Shown piece by piece: positions 50,542-53,924 of a stretch of 53,924 nt of DNA. Position numbers and translations under genes: made by a program. The number at the start of each line of letters is the position of its first letter. Within the stretch, counting starts at the first letter, position 1. The DNA comes from Acidobacteriota bacterium (GTDB taxonomy: Bacteria; Acidobacteriota; Blastocatellia; RBC074). Location: assembly GCA_018269055.1 (NCBI GenBank), contig JAFDVI010000027.1, forward strand, positions 1 to 53,924, written 5' to 3'. A model generated the notes under the pieces. The model did no database searches and had not been told where the DNA came from. It saw only the letters and a list, made by a program, of their open reading frames with translations.

Positions 50542-52117
50542 GACAAGCACCGCCCTTCGCATCGAAAATCGTGCCCCAGGATTTGAAACAGAGATTGCCG
50601 TTAAATCCTTCCGGGACGGTGGTCTCCAGGACTTTGCCTTTGGTCGTCCCAATGCCTTCAATGGCCACGCTAATCGGCATGCCTTTGGCAGTATCACGAG
50701 GGATTTCCAGCGTTTTTGAAACGCCTACGGGAATGGCGGAGGTGTCCAAAGCTTTTGCCATCGGCACTTGTGTTCCGTTGATATTTTGATTCACAAAATA
50801 AACCACCGACAGCTTCGCAACGTAGCCGGCTTCGTTCTTGAAGGTAATCGTCCGGGCAGCCGGAGTAGCAGGTAGCTCGCGAATATCTTTTCCTTTTGAA
50901 GTGATGGTCGGATCCAGCATGTAATACATGGCGTCATCAATCACATTCGAAGTGGAAAACCATCGGTTGCTTGTTTTGTCGAACCATCTGCCATTGAGAG
51001 TCTGATTCGCGGCAACATAAAACAACCCATTCATTCCCCACGTATCGCCCCAACTGTTTTGGACAATCCAAAAAGCGGGCATCTCAATCTCGATATCCGG
51101 GTAAATTGCCATATTGGTATTTGGCGGAACCACCGGTCTCAGATAGTCGCGCAGTTTGATCTTGCCGCCGACAAAATATCCGATCACCGTCACCGCATGT
51201 CCGCCCACAACGATGTTGAAGGCATCACTGAGTGAAGAAGAGACCACACCGTAGCTGGCCGCAAGTGCCTGGTTGGTCGCTGTTTTCTGTGCCTCTTGTA
51301 GGGGTTGGACAATTTTGGTAACAAATTCCTGGTGGTTATAGATGCCACTGGTGTAGCGATTAAAATCAATCGGCAGATCCATATCGGCAACCAATGCTCC
51401 CTGGGTCGCAATAAACTTCCGCATCGCATCTTTATTGGTCAACGAGCCGCTTTTTCCTGCTTTCACCCACCAATCACCCATTGGCTTGGCATAGGAACCG
51501 CCTAGCACGCCCTGATTTGAAATCGGCTCTACGACAGAAAGAAACGTCCCGGTATCAGTAACTCTCTTCATGGCATCGGCAGGATCCCACCCGACATTCA
51601 CTTGTCCATTACATAAACGCCCACCCATTATGTAAAACTGAATAGCATCCGGCATATTCAAGAACGAATTGAATTGTGGGCTATATTTTCCTTGTCTGGC
51701 CAGAATGGAGGCTAAGGCGGTAGTAGTTGCCCAGGCAGTGCAGCTACTGCAACTGCCTTGATTCATAATGCGCGGCCGTTTGTCGGCGGGAATAAAATAA
51801 AAAGGCGGATAGTTTTTATCCACGGTGAATGGCAATCCACTTTCATTATTTCCGGTGGGCACCGTTTTCACTGCTCCGACTGTCGCGCCCGTTCGCATCA
51901 TAAATTCCTTCGGTGCCATGACATCGGTTTTACTCGGCTGTCCGTCTACATACTGCTGATACGATTGTGCGTTCGCCAAACCGACCAGCATGAAAATTGC
52001 AATCACCAGAACCGTAGGTTTTGCAATTTTCGTCCCGAAGCCCGCAACTGTCTTCATCAGCAGGGATATGCCTGTGACGACGCAGATATCTTGTCCATTT
52101 TCTCGTTCCAGTTTCAT
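50537..52117 (-). CDS. Secreted papain-like (C1 family) cysteine peptidase with C-terminal beta domain
   Basis: The 526-residue protein has a GGAGG site and a late hydrophobic signal (PTVLVIAIFMLVGLANAQ, 34-51). A short propeptide-like stretch precedes the catalytic domain. Papain residues are in place: oxyanion Gln120 and Cys126 in MNQGSCSSCTAWA, His307 in GGHAVTVIGY, Asn354 in VQNSWGDTWGMNGLF. The Trp after the catalytic Cys is Thr. Residues ~415-526 are the beta domain shared with the next gene. It is therefore an exported protease with a targeting or binding module. It lies 47 bases downstream of a single-receiver regulator. Confidence 0.88.
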   Translation of the reverse strand: MKLERENGQDICVVTGISLLMKTVAGFGTKIAKPTVLVIAIFMLVGLANAQSYQQYVDGQPSKTDVMAPKEFMMRTGATVGAVKTVPTGNNESGLPFTVDKNYPPFYFIPADKRPRIMNQGSCSSCTAWATTTALASILARQGKYSPQFNSFLNMPDAIQFYIMGGRLCNGQVNVGWDPADAMKRVTDTGTFLSVVEPISNQGVLGGSYAKPMGDWWVKAGKSGSLTNKDAMRKFIATQGALVADMDLPIDFNRYTSGIYNHQEFVTKIVQPLQEAQKTATNQALAASYGVVSSSLSDAFNIVVGGHAVTVIGYFVGGKIKLRDYLRPVVPPNTNMAIYPDIEIEMPAFWIVQNSWGDTWGMNGLFYVAANQTLNGRWFDKTSNRWFSTSNVIDDAMYYMLDPTITSKGKDIRELPATPAARTITFKNEAGYVAKLSVVYFVNQNINGTQVPMAKALDTSAIPVGVSKTLEIPRDTAKGMPISVAIEGIGTTKGKVLETTVPEGFNGNLCFKSWGTIFDAKGGACQ

Positions 52118-52169
52118 AAGTTTAGTCCTCCAGTGTGGGTTGTTACCCGAGTAACAGCGAATTACTAAC
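52118..52169 (-). repeat. Duplicated leader, copy 2 (before the C1 peptidase gene)
   Basis: See the copy at 50480-50541. In both cases the stop codon of the upstream gene falls inside the conserved stretch (near AATTACT), so the duplication reaches the end of the preceding gene. Confidence 0.6.
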
Positions 52170-52524
52170 GAGGCTTGCCCTTAGCTTGGCCAAGCAATGC
52201 TCTCAACTCTTCCAGGTTTTCTTTCAGGACGAATGCTGTCGCTCCGGCTTCCGTGGCGAGAGTGCGCATCCGCGCATCACCGTAATCAGTAACAATGCAA
52301 ATTTGCGCATCAGGGTAAGCGGCTCTGATTTGGCGGCTCGCCGTGAACCCATCCACGCGCGGCATTTGAATATCCATTAAGACCCAATTGGGAAGATTGG
52401 CTTGATACGCGGCGAAGGCTTCGTCGCCGTCTTCACACTCGGCGATCACATCCGCAAATTCGCTTATCGTTTCCCGAATCATTTCGCGCATCAAAGGGTT
52501 GTCTTCCACAATCAGGATTGTCAT
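52165..52524 (-). CDS. Single-domain response regulator
   Basis: The 119-residue protein is a receiver only: acidic cluster VEDNP, phosphorylatable Asp in WVLMDIQMPRVDGF, switch Thr in CIVTDYGD, Lys in FVLKENLEEL. There is no output domain, so it would act by protein contact or phosphotransfer, or regulate a kinase. It precedes the C1 peptidase gene. A pair of 14-bp dyads lies ~90-130 bases upstream. Confidence 0.9.
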   Translation of the reverse strand: MTILIVEDNPLMREMIRETISEFADVIAECEDGDEAFAAYQANLPNWVLMDIQMPRVDGFTASRQIRAAYPDAQICIVTDYGDARMRTLATEAGATAFVLKENLEELRALLGQAKGKPR

Positions 52525-52613
52525 TTCATGGGTTCGTGCTTTGTTGAATATTGACGGTCAGAGAATGGCGCTTTTGAATGGCTTTGAGTATCCGCTGTAT
52601 TACGAAATTTGCT

Positions 52614-52650
52614 CCGTAGAACTACGGTATTTTTCTCCGTAGAAATACGG
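52614..52650. promoter_or_regulatory. Two tandem dyads, CCGTAGAANTACGG
   Basis: CCGTAGAACTACGG (52614-52627) and CCGTAGAAATACGG (52637-52650) are near-perfect dyads repeated at 23-base spacing, about two helical turns, upstream of the single-receiver gene. This is the layout of a dimeric helix-turn-helix binding site, and a NarL-type regulator lies close by (53147-53815). Confidence 0.6.
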
Positions 52651-52654
52651 ATGG

Positions 52655-52697
52655 CGAGGAGGGAGGAGGGATAAGGGATGAAGGATGAAGGATGAAT
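52655..52697. repeat. Tandem GGATGAA heptamers
   Basis: Units of the type GGAGGA, GGGATAA, GGGATGA and then GGATGAA repeated form a purine-rich run. The opposite-sense copies lie at 52731-52757 and 53141-53171, bracketing the four-helix-bundle gene. Confidence 0.8.
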
Positions 52698-52730
52698 ATT
52701 AAGGCTGAAAGAGAACTGATTGGCCTCTTT

Positions 52731-53150
52731 TCATTCTTCACCCCTCATCCTTTTCTTCCTGGCTTTGATTTTAAGGACGATGCTGACAAAAATGGCGATG
52801 AGTTCATTTGTCTCGTCGCATAGTGGCTTCAGTTTTCTCTCAGTTTCGTAACCGCCTTGGATCAAAAGCTCCAGCCAATAATCGCTTTCTTCCAGTTCCT
52901 GCAGAGCGCCTTCGATTTTGCTGATGAAATCCGCATCCGATTTTGCACGGCAGGCCTCGCGATATTGTGCTCCGGGTGATGTGCCCGAACGTAAAAGCTG
53001 GTGCGTAATCACGTGAACAGCGCCAGTCTTAGGCAAGGCTTCGTAAAGGCGAATAATTCGTAACGCATACTCTTTCAGCCGCTTCTTTAGGTCATTCTTT
53101 TTTTCGTCACCTGATCTCGCGCCAGAGCTGTTGTCCTTTTCATCTCTCAT
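52731..53150 (-). CDS. Four-helix-bundle protein (23S rRNA IVP / TIGR02436 family)
   Basis: The 139-residue protein matches the family: LKKRLKEYALRIIRLYEALPKTGAVHVITHQLLRSGTSPGAQYREACRAKSDADFISKIEGALQELEESDYWLELLIQGGY, ending with a long helix. Family members occur inside 23S rRNA intervening sequences, beside diversity-generating retroelements (bAvd), or alone; here there is neither rRNA nor reverse transcriptase. The ATG overlaps the stop of the upstream regulator (ATGA). Both ends (MRDEKD and KKRMRGEE) are encoded by GGATGAG-type repeats, so the gene looks like a repeat-bounded cassette. Confidence 0.9.
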   Translation of the reverse strand: MRDEKDNSSGARSGDEKKNDLKKRLKEYALRIIRLYEALPKTGAVHVITHQLLRSGTSPGAQYREACRAKSDADFISKIEGALQELEESDYWLELLIQGGYETERKLKPLCDETNELIAIFVSIVLKIKARKKRMRGEE

Positions 53151-53171
53151 CCTTTATCCCTCATCCTTTCT
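53141..53171. repeat. GGATGAG-type repeat at the regulator/four-helix junction
   Basis: On the minus strand it reads AAAGGATGAGGGATAAAGG then ATGAGAGATGA. It encodes the last residues of the NarL-type regulator (RMRDKG) and the first of the four-helix protein (MRDE). A matching AAAGGATGAGGGG copy in the same orientation lies at the other end of the four-helix gene (52741-52754). Confidence 0.8.
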
Positions 53172-53815
53172 ATGTTCTCAGTAACAAATTTCACCAGGGC
53201 ATGGCGACCTTTGAGGTTGAATTTTTCGCTGATGTTCAGGCGATGCTGTTCGACGGTGCGCACACCCATGAAAAGTTCGGCGGCGATTTCTTTGCTGGTT
53301 TTGAACTGAGCGATGAGCTTCAGCACTTTGCGTTCGGTGGGTGTCAGTTGTTCGAGCAAAGAGCCACGGGCGGGATTTTCCTGTGCATGGCGTAACCGTT
53401 TGAGCAGCAGGCTGGTTAATTGCGGGCTGATGAATTCCTTCCCAGTCACGACGGCATTGATGCAATCAATCACTTCTTCGGCAGCGCTGTCTTTGACCAG
53501 AAAGCCTTTCACGCCCAAGTCGAGCGCGGCGTTCAAAAACTGTTCGTCTTTGTGCATTGTCAGAAAGACAAACTGCAAGCTCAGGCCTTTTTCGCGTAGG
53601 GTGGTGAGCACTTCAAAGCCATCCGCCTTGGGCATATCAATGTCCAGTAAAGCGACATCAGCGGGCACCGCCAGCAATCGTTCCATCGCTTCCGCGCCGT
53701 CTTTGGCTTCGCCGATAACCGCCATTTGCGGCGCGGTTTCGATCAATTGGCGCAAGCCGCTGCGAAAAATCGGATGGTCGTCTGCGATGAAGATTTTGAT
53801 GGTGTCAGGATTCAT
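53147..53815 (-). CDS. NarL/FixJ-family response regulator
   Basis: The 222-residue protein has a receiver (IADDHPIFRSGLRQLIE, Asp in ALLDIDMPKADGFEVL, switch Thr in VFLTMHKDE, Lys in FLVKDSAAEE) and a LuxR-type helix-turn-helix (LTPTERKVLKLIAQFKTSKEIAAELFMGVRTVEQHRLNISEKFNL). It is a DNA-binding transcription regulator; the cognate histidine kinase is not in the window. Its last codons lie in a repeat. The ATG has no clear ribosome site. It probably heads the minus-strand run toward 49406. Confidence 0.93.
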   Translation of the reverse strand: MNPDTIKIFIADDHPIFRSGLRQLIETAPQMAVIGEAKDGAEAMERLLAVPADVALLDIDMPKADGFEVLTTLREKGLSLQFVFLTMHKDEQFLNAALDLGVKGFLVKDSAAEEVIDCINAVVTGKEFISPQLTSLLLKRLRHAQENPARGSLLEQLTPTERKVLKLIAQFKTSKEIAAELFMGVRTVEQHRLNISEKFNLKGRHALVKFVTENIERMRDKG

Positions 53816-53837
53816 TACTGTTTCGGTGCGCTTTGCA

Positions 53838-53920
53838 GCCGCGTAGCGGCGACCTGAGTTTAGCCCGGCGTTTCAACGCCGGGAAAGATTGGTATTCAAC
53901 CCGCGTCGCGTCAGCGACGC
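53838..53920. repeat. REP/BIME-like cluster of three hairpins at the right edge
   Basis: Three GC-rich hairpins lie in a row: GCCGC-GTA-GCGGC (53838-53850), CCCGGCGTT-TC-AACGCCGGG (53864-53883), and GCGTCGC-GTCA-GCGACGC (53903-53920). This is the layout of a bacterial interspersed mosaic element. It fills the region upstream of the NarL-type regulator. Confidence 0.7.
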
Positions 53921-53924
53921 CTGA

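Noticed and set aside
52731..53150. Four-helix-bundle gene as part of a diversity-generating retroelement or a 23S rRNA intervening sequence
   Set aside because: No reverse transcriptase, template/variable repeat pair or rRNA is visible in the window.

Overview
This is a 54 kb chromosomal window from a free-living, Gram-negative heterotroph, most likely an Acidobacteriota member of the Blastocatellia type. The evidence is the gene mix: PF07638-type ECF sigma factors beside Ser/Thr kinases with TolB/WD40-like propellers, an anti-sigma-like/TPR/CHAT fusion, a PSCyt1/PSD1 protein, a Uma2 nuclease, BamD and TonB-type proteins, and many palindromic or heptameric small repeats. This is an inference from family content; no rRNA marker is present. 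I saw no rRNA, tRNA, transposase, integrase, phage gene or CRISPR array.

Layout. 1-91: tail of an unknown gene and its terminator. 256-4895 (minus): M20 peptidase, TonB-C-domain protein, S41 peptidase and Ycf48-like propeller, probably one operon. 5281-8729 (plus): secreted helical-repeat protein, RNase III, GT-C-like membrane protein. 8745-12487 (minus): carA, Yip1-like/TPR membrane protein, lepB, YggX-like protein with a zinc-ribbon motif. 12640-14475 (plus): typA. 14555-19947 (minus): ECF sigma factor, a 1,244-residue anti-sigma-like/TM/TPR/CHAT protein, and an unknown 331-residue protein. A secreted Ig-like/beta-barrel protein diverges from it (20326-22398). This is the best candidate for an undescribed system. 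22664-24163 (minus): GT9-like glycosyltransferase. 24355-31630 (plus): icd, mdh, greA, PASTA protein, rpe, bamD-like, receiver protein, YjbR protein. 31737-33643 (minus): tandem secreted alpha/beta-barrel-like paralogues and a small ORF. 34014-38377 (plus): ECF sigma factor with a kinase/propeller, then a secreted BON protein with a Cys-rich tail. 38516-39973 (minus): glcD-like oxidase. 40210-49337 (plus): moaA, Uma2 nuclease, TPP riboswitch and thiC, SNase-like protein, SGNH hydrolase, isocitrate/isopropylmalate-type dehydrogenase, orphan PSD1 protein. 49406-53815 (minus): NarL-type regulator, four-helix-bundle protein, single-receiver regulator, secreted papain-like protease, and a secreted protein sharing the protease's C-terminal domain.

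Two themes stand out. First, signalling modules pair regulators with proteases or kinases (sigma-CHAT, sigma-kinase, receiver with C1 peptidase). Second, at least six families of short palindromic or heptamer repeats have entered gene junctions, coding regions and a riboswitch arm. In several places they supply start codons, a signal peptide, in-frame linkers or C-termini. Housekeeping functions (TCA cycle, thiamine and molybdopterin synthesis, envelope biogenesis, translation) fill the rest. Start sites were chosen from Shine-Dalgarno matches and family length, and often differ from the longest open frame.
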